DNA from: Rhodococcus sp. SBT000017
Lineage (GTDB): Bacteria > Actinomycetota > Actinomycetes > Mycobacteriales > Mycobacteriaceae
Direction of reading: 5' to 3'
Length of the DNA: 64,000 nucleotides
NCBI RefSeq assembly: GCF_003688915.1
Contig: NZ_REFU01000001.1
Coordinates: forward strand, 3,410,001-3,474,000
Positions 26,359 through 33,950 of this stretch are shown here, piece after piece; position 1 is the stretch's first letter; every line of letters starts with the position of its first letter. The notes below the pieces were generated by a model, which did not search any database, was not told the DNA's origin, and saw only the letters and a program-made list of their open reading frames with translations. The position numbers and the translations under genes were made by a program.

Positions 26359-28019
26359 TGCATGGCCTCTGCTATGGGTCCGAGAGCAAGTGCGGGGAAG
26401 AAGGTGAGAGCGGCGACGAGAATCGCGGTGCCGATCAGCAGAGTGCCGAACAACGGCCCGTCGGTGGGGAGGGTGCCTGCGTTGGGTGCACTGCGTTTGG
26501 TCGTCGCCAGCGAGCCCGCCAGCGCCAGCACGAAGACAATCGGCAGGAAACGGCCCAGCAGCATCGCGATACCGAGCGATATCTGGAACCAGTCGCTGGT
26601 CACCGTCAGACCGCCGAAGGCACTGCCGTTGTTGTTGGACGCCGACGCGTAGGCGTAGAGCACCTCGGTGAATCCGTGGATGCCGGGATTGCCCTGGTAG
26701 CTCGTGGTGGATTCGAGAATCACGGTGATGGACGTGCCGACGAGAACGAGGATCGGCATCACCAGCACCGACAGTGCGGCCATCGTGATCGCGCGTCGAC
26801 CCAGTTTCTTGCCGAGGAACTCGGGAGTGCGCCCGACGAGCAGGCCACCGACGAACACGGCGATGACTGCGAGAACCAACAGCCCGTACAGACCGGTTCC
26901 GACGCCACCGGGTGCGATCTCCCCGAACAACATGTTCAGCAGAACTGTCCCGCCACCGAGCGCAGACATGCTGTCGTGTGCGGAATTGACTGCGCCGGTG
27001 GACGTTCCGGTGGTGGAGACGGCGAACAATGCCGATGCCGGGATACCGAAGCGGACTTCCTTGCCTTCCATCATCGCGCCCGCAGCCGTTGCTGCGACGC
27101 CTCGGGTGCCCGACTCCGCGAACAGCGTGACCGCCAGCAGCGTGGCCCACAGCGTGGCCATCACTGCAAGCAGAGTCAGACCCTGCTTGCGGTTGCCGAT
27201 CATGGTGCCGAAGGTGCGGGTGAGCGCCACCGGGATCAGCAGCAACGAAATGATCTCGACGATGTTGGACAGCGGCGTCGGATTCTCGAACGGATGGGCA
27301 GAATTGGCTCCGAGAATGCCGCCGCCGTTGGTGCCGATCTCCTTGATCGCCTCCTGAGAGGCAACGGGTGCAAGCGCATTGGTCACCGCCTGCCCGTCCA
27401 GACCGGTGGAAGCGAAGCCCGTGGAGAATGACATCACAACGCCCTGGGTGAGCAGAATTACCGCCACCAGCAGCGAGAGCGGCAACAGAATTCGTAGCGT
27501 TCCGCGGATCAGATCCACCCAGAAGTTCCCCAGTTCACCACCGGTGGAAACCCGGACGAATCCTCTGACGACCGCGATCGCCACTGCGATACCGACTGCA
27601 GCAGAGAGGAAGTTCTGCACTGCCAATCCCAACGGCTGCGTCAGGTTCGACATGGTGGTCTCGGGCGTGTACGACTGCCAGTTCGTATTGGTGACGAACG
27701 ACGCCGCGGTGTTGAACGCCATCGCCGGGCTCACGCCGGACAGTCCGCCGTCGAGCGGCAACACGCCTTGGACACGTTGCAGCAGGAAGAGGAAGACGAC
27801 ACCGACCACCGAGAATCCGACAACGCTGGTGGAGTACCCGACCCAGGTCTGTTCGGAGTCCGGATCGACTCTCGCGATGCGATACAGAACTCGTTCGACA
27901 CTCGAATCCCGAGTGCGCGTGTAGACACGGGCCATGTAGTCGCCGAGCGGCACATAGGCAGCCGCCAGAACGACTATCACCACGCCGATCTGGAGACCGG
28001 CAAGAAGAGCAGGATTCAT
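26355..28019 (-). CDS. kdpA: Potassium-transporting ATPase channel-like subunit KdpA
   Basis: A 554-residue membrane protein with about ten helices, homologous to potassium channels. The four selectivity-filter-like segments are seen at [53 protein letters not shown] and [12 protein letters not shown]. It forms the potassium pathway of the Kdp pump. It starts 7 bp after kdpF and overlaps kdpB by 4 bp. Confidence 0.96.
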   Translation of the reverse strand: MNPALLAGLQIGVVIVVLAAAYVPLGDYMARVYTRTRDSSVERVLYRIARVDPDSEQTWVGYSTSVVGFSVVGVVFLFLLQRVQGVLPLDGGLSGVSPAMAFNTAASFVTNTNWQSYTPETTMSNLTQPLGLAVQNFLSAAVGIAVAIAVVRGFVRVSTGGELGNFWVDLIRGTLRILLPLSLLVAVILLTQGVVMSFSTGFASTGLDGQAVTNALAPVASQEAIKEIGTNGGGILGANSAHPFENPTPLSNIVEIISLLLIPVALTRTFGTMIGNRKQGLTLLAVMATLWATLLAVTLFAESGTRGVAATAAGAMMEGKEVRFGIPASALFAVSTTGTSTGAVNSAHDSMSALGGGTVLLNMLFGEIAPGGVGTGLYGLLVLAVIAVFVGGLLVGRTPEFLGKKLGRRAITMAALSVLVMPILVLVGTSITVILESTTSYQGNPGIHGFTEVLYAYASASNNNGSAFGGLTVTSDWFQISLGIAMLLGRFLPIVFVLALAGSLATTKRSAPNAGTLPTDGPLFGTLLIGTAILVAALTFFPALALGPIAEAMQ

Positions 28020-28026
28020 GGCGGCG

Positions 28027-28110
28027 TCAGAACCTCTCCGGGTCGAGGAGAGCGACGAACAGGTACACCGCGACGAACGCGGCCACCGCGAGACAGAGCA
28101 ATTCGGTCAT
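28027..28110 (-). CDS. kdpF: Small membrane subunit KdpF
   Basis: A 27-residue single-helix peptide beginning MTELLCLAVAAFVAVYLFVALL and ending DPERF. The final L-x-x-P-E-x-F pattern is diagnostic for KdpF, the small lipid-like subunit stabilising KdpABC. It is the first gene of the operon, 7 bp before kdpA. Confidence 0.88.
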   Translation of the reverse strand: MTELLCLAVAAFVAVYLFVALLDPERF

Positions 28111-28150
28111 TGCTCGATCCTGAATCCCGCCACCGGCCACAGCCGGTTTC

Positions 28151-28200
28151 CTTACGCTTTCTTACGCCGCCAACCAGCGGCTATGACGCAATATTTACGC
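28151..28200 (-). promoter_or_regulatory. Repeated GCGTAAG boxes upstream of kdpF, candidate KdpE sites
   Basis: On the minus strand GCGTAAG occurs twice with a 10-bp period (28167-28161 and 28157-28151), and GCGTAAA occurs at 28200-28194. OmpR-type regulators commonly bind direct repeats one helical turn apart. They end 41 bp before the kdpF start, a good place for an activator such as KdpE. Confidence 0.5.
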
Positions 28201-28659
28201 CTACCGCTCTTCGATGTCGTCGACGCGTACTTCGACGACGTCGCGATCGAGGGTGGCACCCAGCAGATCCGTCACGACATCGATCGCGATACGCGCGAGC
28301 TCGTCGCCCGCGGCCTGCAGATCGACGCCGTACACCCCGATCACCGCGATGAACAGGCCGATGCAGGCATGGTCGTCGAGGTGGAGGTCGATCTCGGTCG
28401 GTTGTGCGCCGTGAACGCCCGCGAGGGCGCGCCGAAGCGTCGTCTTGACGATGTGGTCGCTGATCTTCAGCGTGTCACCGGTCCCGGCTTCTGAACCGGG
28501 AGGGAAGGCGCTGTCGATGGGCCACGTACGCCGAGTGGTGTTGCGTACCTTCGCGATGATGGACGAGCTGATGTCCACCCAATTGGGTTCCTGCGGTGCG
28601 TCCCGAAGTTCGGTGGCAGCACGCGCGAGAACCGAATCCGGCTCTACTGGGTTCGCCAT
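28201..28659 (-). CDS. Asp23/Gls24-related protein paired with sigma factor
   Basis: A 152-residue soluble protein with no membrane segment. The central and C-terminal part (ISDHIVKTTLRRALAGVHG, PTEIDLHLDDHACIGLFIAVIGVYGVDLQAAGDELARIAIDVVTDLLG) has the alternating strand-helix pattern of Asp23/Gls24 envelope-stress proteins. It overlaps the end of the ECF sigma gene by 16 bp and is surely co-transcribed with it. A role in tuning the sigma factor is possible, since no classical anti-sigma gene is nearby, but there is no zinc-binding anti-sigma motif. Confidence 0.65.
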   Translation of the reverse strand: MANPVEPDSVLARAATELRDAPQEPNWVDISSSIIAKVRNTTRRTWPIDSAFPPGSEAGTGDTLKISDHIVKTTLRRALAGVHGAQPTEIDLHLDDHACIGLFIAVIGVYGVDLQAAGDELARIAIDVVTDLLGATLDRDVVEVRVDDIEER

Positions 28660-29201
28660 GTTGCCAACCTTTCGCTCAATGTTGCTCGTGCTCTGGTCAA
28701 CTGACCGCGTACCGCTCCTGCGGACAACGTCATGATCGCGCCGATCTCGGGGTGAGTCAGGCCCTCGACCTCGCGGAGCAGCCAGCAGGCTCGCTGACGG
28801 TAGGGCAATTCGGCCAGTGCGACTCCGAGCTCGGCCATGAAGCTGTCGGCCTCGACGTCCGCTTCCGGATCGCTGCCTGCGCCGGTGCTCTTGCGCTCGA
28901 ACACCCAGTCCTCCGCAGGAGGCACGCTACGCCGTCGCCGGTGATCGACCACCTTGTGCGAGACCAGCGAGAACAGCCACGTCCTCAACGCCGAGTCCCC
29001 TCGAAAGTTGTCCAGACCCTTCCACGCTGCGACGAAGGAGTCCTGCACCACCTCCTCGGCCGCACCCTGATCGGACAGCATGTTGCGCGCGTACCGGAAC
29101 ATCTCCGGGCCGTAGCGCCGGACGATCTCCTCGAACGCATCCGTCTCGCCGAGCGCGGCTGCGCCGACGAGTACGCGGTCCGATGCATCAACCCACTCCA
29201 T
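28644..29201 (-). CDS. ECF-type RNA polymerase sigma factor
   Basis: A 185-residue sigma-70 family factor with only regions 2 and 4. Region 2 is AFEEIVRRYGPEMFRYARNMLSDQGAAEEVVQDSFVAAWKGLDNFRGDSALRTWLFSLVSHKVVD; region 4 is ALAELPYRQRACWLLREVEGLTHPEIGAIMTLSAGAVRGQLTRARATL. It is divergent from the Asp23 operon, with 174 bp between, and probably drives that operon and itself. A G-run ribosome site precedes the ATG. Confidence 0.93.
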   Translation of the reverse strand: MEWVDASDRVLVGAAALGETDAFEEIVRRYGPEMFRYARNMLSDQGAAEEVVQDSFVAAWKGLDNFRGDSALRTWLFSLVSHKVVDHRRRRSVPPAEDWVFERKSTGAGSDPEADVEADSFMAELGVALAELPYRQRACWLLREVEGLTHPEIGAIMTLSAGAVRGQLTRARATLSERLATWRTQ

Positions 29202-29277
29202 CGGGCCCCCAGTTCACGTAGCGGTCATCGATCACGCATGTCTTCGATACCGGTTTACCAGCGGACGTAATCTATGA

Positions 29278-29322
29278 CGTAGGTCACTTTATCCGGACGT
29301 GCGTTTCGGTCATCGACCTACG
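29278..29322. promoter_or_regulatory. Inverted repeat in sigma/Asp23 divergent region
   Basis: CGTAGGTC at 29278-29285 and its exact complement GACCTACG at 29315-29322 lie in the 174-bp gap between the sigma factor and the Asp23 operon, 37 bp apart. GACGTA also repeats at 29264 and 29276. They are candidate promoter or regulator sites for the stress cluster; which protein binds is unknown. Confidence 0.35.
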
Positions 29323-29375
29323 ACCAACTCCTGACACACACTCTGCACGAGACAAACGACGAAGAGAGGCATTCA

Positions 29376-29867
29376 ATGAGCTCCACGACGGACAACAAGG
29401 CAACCGTATCGGCAGCAGGCGAAGGCAAGACCGACATCACCACCAAGTCGGACTCCGTGCTCGTCAGCTCGCAGGGTCGCACCACCATTGCCGATACCGT
29501 CGTCTCCAAGATCGCCGGCATCGCCACCCGTGAGGTCCAGGGAGTGCATGCAGTCGGCGGCGGAGCAAGCCGCGCGATCGGTGCCCTCCGCGAGCGCATC
29601 CCCGGTGCCCGCGTCAACCAGTCGCAGGGCGTCTCGGTCGAGGTCGGCGAGCGTCAGGCAGCCGTCGACATCGACATCGTCGCCGACTACGGAGTGTCGA
29701 TCGCAGATCTCGCAGCAGGCATCCGACGCAACGTCATCAATGCCGTCGAGCGTATGACCGGGCTCGAGGTCACCGAGGTCAACATCGTCGTCCACGACAT
29801 CTTCCTCGACGACGGCTCCGAGGACGACGACACCACCACCGAGCCCGCCACCACCCGAGTGCAGTGA
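29376..29867 (+). CDS. Asp23/Gls24 family envelope stress protein
   Basis: A 163-residue protein with a polar N-terminal 30 residues, then a clear Asp23 domain: GRTTIADTVVSKIAGIATREVQGVHAVGGG, VSVEVGERQAAVDIDIVADYGVSIADLAAGIRRNVINAVERMTGLEVTEVNIVVHDIFL. An acidic tail follows. In Firmicutes Asp23 coats the membrane through the anchor AmaP; an AmaP-like protein is encoded six genes downstream. It is the first gene of the plus-strand operon. Confidence 0.92.
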   Translation: MSSTTDNKATVSAAGEGKTDITTKSDSVLVSSQGRTTIADTVVSKIAGIATREVQGVHAVGGGASRAIGALRERIPGARVNQSQGVSVEVGERQAAVDIDIVADYGVSIADLAAGIRRNVINAVERMTGLEVTEVNIVVHDIFLDDGSEDDDTTTEPATTRVQ

Positions 29868-30154
29868 CCGATCCGCACATGACGGAGCGTGACAGGTCCG
29901 AGGACATCGCCGACGCCGTTCTGGCGATCGACGGTGTCGTCGGGCTGCACGGCGGCATGTTCGGCGAAGCCGCTACGTACCTACCCGGACGCAGGATCGC
30001 CGGCATCCGAATCGGGGAGAACGGAACCGAGGTTCACGTCACTCTCGAATTCGGGGTTGCGGTCCGCGAGACCGCCGATGCCGTGCGTCGCACAGTTGCG
30101 GCGATGGTCGACGGGCCCGTGCACGTCACCGTCGAGGACATTGTGCGAGTCTGA
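29864..30154 (+). CDS. Small Asp23/Gls24-like protein
   Basis: A 96-residue protein started at GTG overlapping the previous stop (GTGA); an ATG five codons later is the alternative. The pattern DIADAVLAIDGVVGLHGGMFGEAATYLPGRRIAGIRI then VHVTLEFGVAVRETADAVRRTVAAMV is a shortened Asp23 domain. It is probably a partner or paralogue of the preceding protein. Confidence 0.75.
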   Translation: MTDPHMTERDRSEDIADAVLAIDGVVGLHGGMFGEAATYLPGRRIAGIRIGENGTEVHVTLEFGVAVRETADAVRRTVAAMVDGPVHVTVEDIVRV

Positions 30155-30158
30155 CCAG

Positions 30159-30443
30159 GTGAACGAGCATGCAGCGCACGACCGAGCCGCCGCGTACAAG
30201 GCGGCTCGGCGCGCTGTGGCACGCGAACACCACCCCGACATCGGTGGAGATCCGGCCCGGTACATGGCCGAGCTCGCCGCTGTCGATCGAAGATTCGCTG
30301 TACTGCCCTCGACCCCTGTCAACGCAGCGAGTGCACCGACGGTATTCCGCGCGTCCTCGATTCCGTCCCCCCTACGCACACTTCCCAAGCGGATCGCTCG
30401 CATCCGCAAACGCGTCACCAGACGCAACTACTTCGAACTCTGA
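30159..30443 (+). CDS. Small J-domain-like protein with HPD motif
   Basis: A 94-residue basic protein, GTG start 4 bp after the previous stop with GACCAG before it. Residues about 10-45 (AAYKAARRAVAREHHPDIGGDPARYMAELAAVDRRF) resemble helices II and III of a DnaJ domain including the H-P-D tripeptide needed to stimulate Hsp70. The remaining half is Pro/Arg/Ser-rich and ends IRKRVTRRNYFEL. Helix I and helix IV of a full J-domain are not obvious, so real Hsp70 interaction is unproven. The location within an Asp23 operon is consistent with an envelope stress role. Confidence 0.6.
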   Translation: MNEHAAHDRAAAYKAARRAVAREHHPDIGGDPARYMAELAAVDRRFAVLPSTPVNAASAPTVFRASSIPSPLRTLPKRIARIRKRVTRRNYFEL

Positions 30444-30458
30444 GTGGAGATCAAGACC

Positions 30459-30638
30459 ATGACCACTGCAACCATCGGTTTGTTCGTGGGACTTCTGCTG
30501 GCCATCGCCGCAGCGGCAGGCGGCTTCACCGGCTTCCTCATCGCCATCGTTCTCGGTGGCCTCGGCTTCTTCGTCGGCCGCTACATCGACGGCGAACTGG
30601 ACCTGAACTCGATCATGCGTGGTCGCGGTCGTGACTGA
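30459..30638 (+). CDS. DUF2273-like small membrane protein
   Basis: A 59-residue protein with two membrane helices, TIGLFVGLLLAIAAAAGGFTGFLIAIVLGGLGFFVGRYIDG, and a short basic tail. DUF2273 proteins of this shape occur beside Asp23 genes in many Gram-positive genomes. The ATG at 30459 is preceded by GGAG at the right distance; a GTG at 30444 is possible but less likely. It overlaps the next gene by 8 bp. Confidence 0.8.
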   Translation: MTTATIGLFVGLLLAIAAAAGGFTGFLIAIVLGGLGFFVGRYIDGELDLNSIMRGRGRD

Positions 30639-30999
30639 GACAGCCGCTGTAGACCCCGGTGAGCGGGGCTCGCTGGAGATCAAGCACAAGGCCGTCGAGC
30701 GTCTCGCAGTCCTGGCTGCCCGCAGCACCGACGCGGTCGCCGGGCCCCAGCCTGGACTACGCGTCCTCGGTGGGCGTGACCTGCCCAAGGCCGACGTGAC
30801 GATCAGCGGCTCCCGCGTTCGCGCACAGGTCGCAGTGGCGGTCACCTGGCCCTCGCCGCTGGCGACGGTGGCCGCGAACGTTCGCGCCGCTGTGGCACGG
30901 GACCTGTCCGAACTGGGCACCTACACCGTCGACCGCGTCGACGTCACCGTCCAATGCGTGCCCGCCGAGGCCACCCATGAAGAAGGGAGAGTGCAGTGA
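30631..30999 (+). CDS. Asp23/Gls24 family protein
   Basis: A 122-residue Asp23-type protein with GTG start at 30631 inside the end of the previous gene. Motifs: GSLEIKHKAVERLAVLAARSTDAVAG, VTISGSRVRAQVAVAVTWPSPLATVAANVRAAVARDLSELGTYTVDRVDVTVQCV. It couples to the following gene by GTGA. It is the third or fourth Asp23-like paralogue of the cluster, suggesting a mixed oligomer at the membrane. Confidence 0.82.
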   Translation: MTETAAVDPGERGSLEIKHKAVERLAVLAARSTDAVAGPQPGLRVLGGRDLPKADVTISGSRVRAQVAVAVTWPSPLATVAANVRAAVARDLSELGTYTVDRVDVTVQCVPAEATHEEGRVQ

Positions 31000-31538
31000 T
31001 CGAGAAGGCAAGCAAGAAGCCGGTAGCGAACCCCACCGCAGCCGTACCCGCAATCCTGTTCGCACTCGTCCTCATCGGTGCCGGAGTGGTCCTCGGCCGC
31101 GAGGCGCTGCTGAACCTCGGTGCCATCGACGGCCCCGAATGGGTCGGCCCCGCCGCCGCGAACCTGGACGGACTCACCGCGCAGTCGTGGATGCTGCCGG
31201 GAGGAATCGCCGCAGTCGTCGTCGGGTTCATTCTCGTCCTCGTTGCGATTCGTCCACGCCGACGCACCCACCGCGCCCTCTCCGAGCAGGACGTCTGGCT
31301 CCGCAAGGGCGACGTCGCAGCCGTTGCCCGCACCGCCGCTCTCGACAGCGTCGGCGTCGATTCCGCGACCGCCAAGGCCGGCAACAAAAAGGTCACCGTC
31401 GCCGTGAACACCGTCGCCGGCACGGACACCTCGGAGCTGAAGTCCTCCGTCGTCACCTCCGTGGACGACGCTCTCCGCCCACTCGCGTCGGCTCCGAAGG
31501 TCCGCACCCGAGTGCGAACGACAGGACAAGCCTCATGA
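30996..31538 (+). CDS. DUF6286-type membrane protein of Asp23 cluster
   Basis: A 180-residue protein with two membrane helices (AVPAILFALVLIGAGVVLGREALL and GGIAAVVVGFILVLVAIRP). A cytoplasmic domain of mixed strands and helices follows (VAAVARTAALDSVGVDSATAKAGNKKVTVAVNTV). This matches the arrangement seen in DUF6286/AmaP-like anchors found beside Asp23 genes in actinobacteria. GTG start overlaps the previous stop and the next gene starts 4 bp before its stop. Confidence 0.78.
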   Translation: MIEKASKKPVANPTAAVPAILFALVLIGAGVVLGREALLNLGAIDGPEWVGPAAANLDGLTAQSWMLPGGIAAVVVGFILVLVAIRPRRRTHRALSEQDVWLRKGDVAAVARTAALDSVGVDSATAKAGNKKVTVAVNTVAGTDTSELKSSVVTSVDDALRPLASAPKVRTRVRTTGQAS

Positions 31539-32113
31539 AACGCGCTACCGCGTCCGTCGACCGGACCAGCACCGCCGTCGTCGGCCTTGCCCTGATCGCC
31601 CTCGGCGGCGGTGCGATCGCCTGGGAGCGCGGAGAACTTCCCGGCCGCGAGCGTCTCGACGCAGCGTTCGTCGACACCGCCGTCGACGCCGGCTGGTGGC
31701 CCTGGGCTCTCGGAGCAGCCGCCATCGTCCTCGTTCTGCTCGGGCTGTGGTGGTTACTCGCGCACCTGCCGCGCCGTTCGGTCGGCACCGTCGCCTTCGC
31801 CTCCACAGCGGATGCGGATGTCGACGGTCGGCTCAGCGTCGACCTGGGCACCGCTGCCCGAAGCGCCGCGAAGTCCCTGGCCACTCACGAAGGTGTCGTA
31901 TCGGCAACCGGCCGTTCGGTGTCCGACCGCGGGCAGAGAGTCGTCGAGATCACCGCGACACTCGACCCCGCAGTGACATCGCTCGACAAGGTGGCAGGCG
32001 CGGCAGCACAGATGCGCAACGACATCGTGACATCTCTCGACGGAACACCGGCGGCCGTCCGAATCCTGCTGCAGTGCGGCAAGTCTCGAAAGCAGGCAGT
32101 TCGCGTCAGCTGA
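31535..32113 (+). CDS. AmaP-like alkaline shock membrane anchor
   Basis: A 192-residue protein with two helices, TAVVGLALIALGGGAIAW and WWPWALGAAAIVLVLLGLWWLLAHL, and a cytoplasmic domain with the Asp23-like pattern DVDGRLSVDLGTAARSAAKSLATHEGVVSATGRSVSDRGQRVVEITATL. AmaP anchors Asp23 to the membrane in Staphylococcus; this is a likely counterpart. It is the last gene of the operon; the palindrome at 32137-32175 follows. Confidence 0.8.
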   Translation: MKRATASVDRTSTAVVGLALIALGGGAIAWERGELPGRERLDAAFVDTAVDAGWWPWALGAAAIVLVLLGLWWLLAHLPRRSVGTVAFASTADADVDGRLSVDLGTAARSAAKSLATHEGVVSATGRSVSDRGQRVVEITATLDPAVTSLDKVAGAAAQMRNDIVTSLDGTPAAVRILLQCGKSRKQAVRVS

Positions 32114-32136
32114 GCTGATTTCGTCCCTTCCCGCCA

Positions 32137-32175
32137 AAAATCGTCATGCCGTACACTGTACGGCATGACGATTTT
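32137..32175. promoter_or_regulatory. 39-bp perfect palindrome covering the start of the NmrA-like gene
   Basis: Nineteen-base arms pair without mismatch around a single central C at 32156. The right arm contains the ATG at 32165 and its next two codons plus. TACACT at 32152-32157 is a good -10 hexamer, 7 nt before the ATG, so the mRNA is probably leaderless and begins in the right arm. The dyad would then be an operator over the promoter, and could also act as a terminator hairpin (followed by TTTT within the arm) for transcripts arriving from the Asp23 operon. Confidence 0.75.
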
Positions 32176-32968
32176 GGTGACCGGAGCCACGGGCAATATC
32201 GGCCGTATGGTCGTCGACCATCTTGTGGCCGCGGGTCGGACCGACGTACGTGCGTTGACCAACCATCCCTCGCGCGCACGATTGCCGGCAGGCGTGGAGA
32301 TCGCCGAGGGGTTCCTCGGCCGGGTGGATTCCCTGCCCGACGCCCTGGTCGGCGTCGATCAGATCTATTTGGCTCCGTATCCGAACACGATCGCACCTGT
32401 GCTCGAACTCGCCCGCGATGCCGGAGTCAGGCACGTCGTCGATCTCGCCGGCCCACCGGAGAACTGGTGGCATCCGATCTCGGTAGCGGTCGAGCAGTCC
32501 GGAATGCAGTGGACTCATCTGTGGCCGGGCGAATTCATGGAGAACTCGACGATGTGGGCGGAGCGAATCATCGAGTCCGATTGTGTCCGTGAGCCGTTTC
32601 CCGATGCTGCCAACGCCCCGATCGCCATGGACGATATCGCCGCGGCGGCGGCGGCAGTCCTGATCGACGAAGAAGCGCATCAGGGCCGGTCCCATGTTCT
32701 CACCGGCCCCGAATCTCTTACGCGCACAGAGCTATTGGACAGGATAGGCACCGCTCTCGGTCGCACATTGACTTTCGAAACGGTCAGCAGACAGGAGACG
32801 ATCGACGGCTTGAGTCCCAGCATGGGGGACTTTGCAATCACGTACGTGGACGGACTCGAGTCCTGGGTGGACACCCCTCAGCAGGTCGACCGGACACTCT
32901 CCGAGATAATCGGCGCTGCTACGACATTCGGGCAGTGGGCGCAGCGCAACGTCGATCTGTTCCGTTGA
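32165..32968 (+). CDS. NmrA-like NAD(P)-binding reductase
   Basis: A 267-residue atypical short-chain dehydrogenase of the NmrA/azoreductase/QorB type. The NAD(P) motif opens the protein at once (MTILVTGATGNIGRMVVDHLVAAG). VRHVVDLAGPPENWW and WTHLWPGEFMEN follow, and there is no Y-x-x-x-K catalytic pair, as usual for the group. Such proteins act as quinone or azo reductases, or as redox sensors. The fit of the Rossmann strand to the very N-terminus supports the ATG at 32165 despite its lack of a ribosome site. In other bacteria such genes are often paired with an HxlR regulator, which is absent here. Confidence 0.85.
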   Translation: MTILVTGATGNIGRMVVDHLVAAGRTDVRALTNHPSRARLPAGVEIAEGFLGRVDSLPDALVGVDQIYLAPYPNTIAPVLELARDAGVRHVVDLAGPPENWWHPISVAVEQSGMQWTHLWPGEFMENSTMWAERIIESDCVREPFPDAANAPIAMDDIAAAAAAVLIDEEAHQGRSHVLTGPESLTRTELLDRIGTALGRTLTFETVSRQETIDGLSPSMGDFAITYVDGLESWVDTPQQVDRTLSEIIGAATTFGQWAQRNVDLFR

Positions 32969-32969
32969 T

Positions 32970-33935
32970 CTAGCGAGAGAACTCGATCTCCCCGATCAAC
33001 CCGTGGTGGTCCGATCCGGGGAGATCGATTCGCTCCAGAGACCGAGCGTGGCCGGTGTTGGTGAGGATGTGGTCGATGCCGACGACTGCGGGTGTCCCTT
33101 TGTCCGTGGGATACGTGGGAATCAATCCCTTCCCCAATTGCGCTGCGGCGTCGGAATATCCGGCATCGAGCAGGTTACGGAACTTCTTGTGCGAGTACGT
33201 CGTGTTGAAGTCACCGCTGACGATCACCGGCCCGCCGACCGACGCCGCCTTCAAATCGTTTCGGAGCGTGTCCAATTCGGCGGTCCAGATGTCGGCCGGG
33301 GTGATGTAGGCGGGACCGGGATGCACGGCCAGCAGCGTGACCGGCTCGGAACCGGGAACCTCGACCTCGGTGGCTAGATTCACCGGGCCGTATCCGTCGA
33401 GTTCACGGTTGCCCGAGATCGGGAGTCGGCTGTAGATTCCGGCTCCGCCGCCGCCGGTCACGTGCGGCTGGAGGTAGCTGTAGGGGAAGAGCTCCTCCAT
33501 ACCTGCGTCGCGGAGGCCGACCACCGACGCGTCGGTCAGTTCCTGGATCGTGACGATATCGACGGCGCTTTCGCGAGCCTGACCGACCACGACAGTTGGA
33601 TCGGCCAGCCCGATCATCAGATTCGCCTGCATCACGCGCAACCGCACGCCCTCCGACTCCTCGGGTGCCGCGTCCGCCACGTAGAGCGGTGCGTAGGCGA
33701 ATGCGCCTGCAGCAAGCACGAGCGCGGACACTCCCGCCAGAACCCAGCGCCGACCGATCAACGCCACCAGGGCACCGAACACGACGGCGGCGAACATCAA
33801 CGGAACGAACGACGCGAGCGCGATCAGGACATTGACTCGGGTGTCGGTGTAGTAGACGCCCAGAGCCACGAGCCCGGTGACGATGCCCAGAATGGCGATC
33901 GTGCCGGTGAGTATTCGTATCCAGGTTCGTTTCAT
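32970..33935 (-). CDS. Membrane endonuclease/exonuclease/phosphatase family protein
   Basis: A 321-residue protein. Three N-terminal helices (ILTGTIAILGIVTGLVALGVYY, VLIALASFVPLMFAAVVFGALVALI, WVLAGVSALVLAAGAFAYAPLY) precede an exterior EEP domain. The catalytic features are MQANLMIG (Asn), IVTIQELTD (Glu), VSGDFNTT (Asp and Asn), VVGIDHILT (Asp and His) and SDHHGLIGEI (His). EEP enzymes cleave phosphodiesters of nucleic acids, lipids or inositides; the target here is probably extracellular. TACCCT 8 nt before the ATG may be its -10 box. Confidence 0.88.
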   Translation of the reverse strand: MKRTWIRILTGTIAILGIVTGLVALGVYYTDTRVNVLIALASFVPLMFAAVVFGALVALIGRRWVLAGVSALVLAAGAFAYAPLYVADAAPEESEGVRLRVMQANLMIGLADPTVVVGQARESAVDIVTIQELTDASVVGLRDAGMEELFPYSYLQPHVTGGGGAGIYSRLPISGNRELDGYGPVNLATEVEVPGSEPVTLLAVHPGPAYITPADIWTAELDTLRNDLKAASVGGPVIVSGDFNTTYSHKKFRNLLDAGYSDAAAQLGKGLIPTYPTDKGTPAVVGIDHILTNTGHARSLERIDLPGSDHHGLIGEIEFSR

Positions 33936-33950
33936 CGGTCTTCAGGGTAG

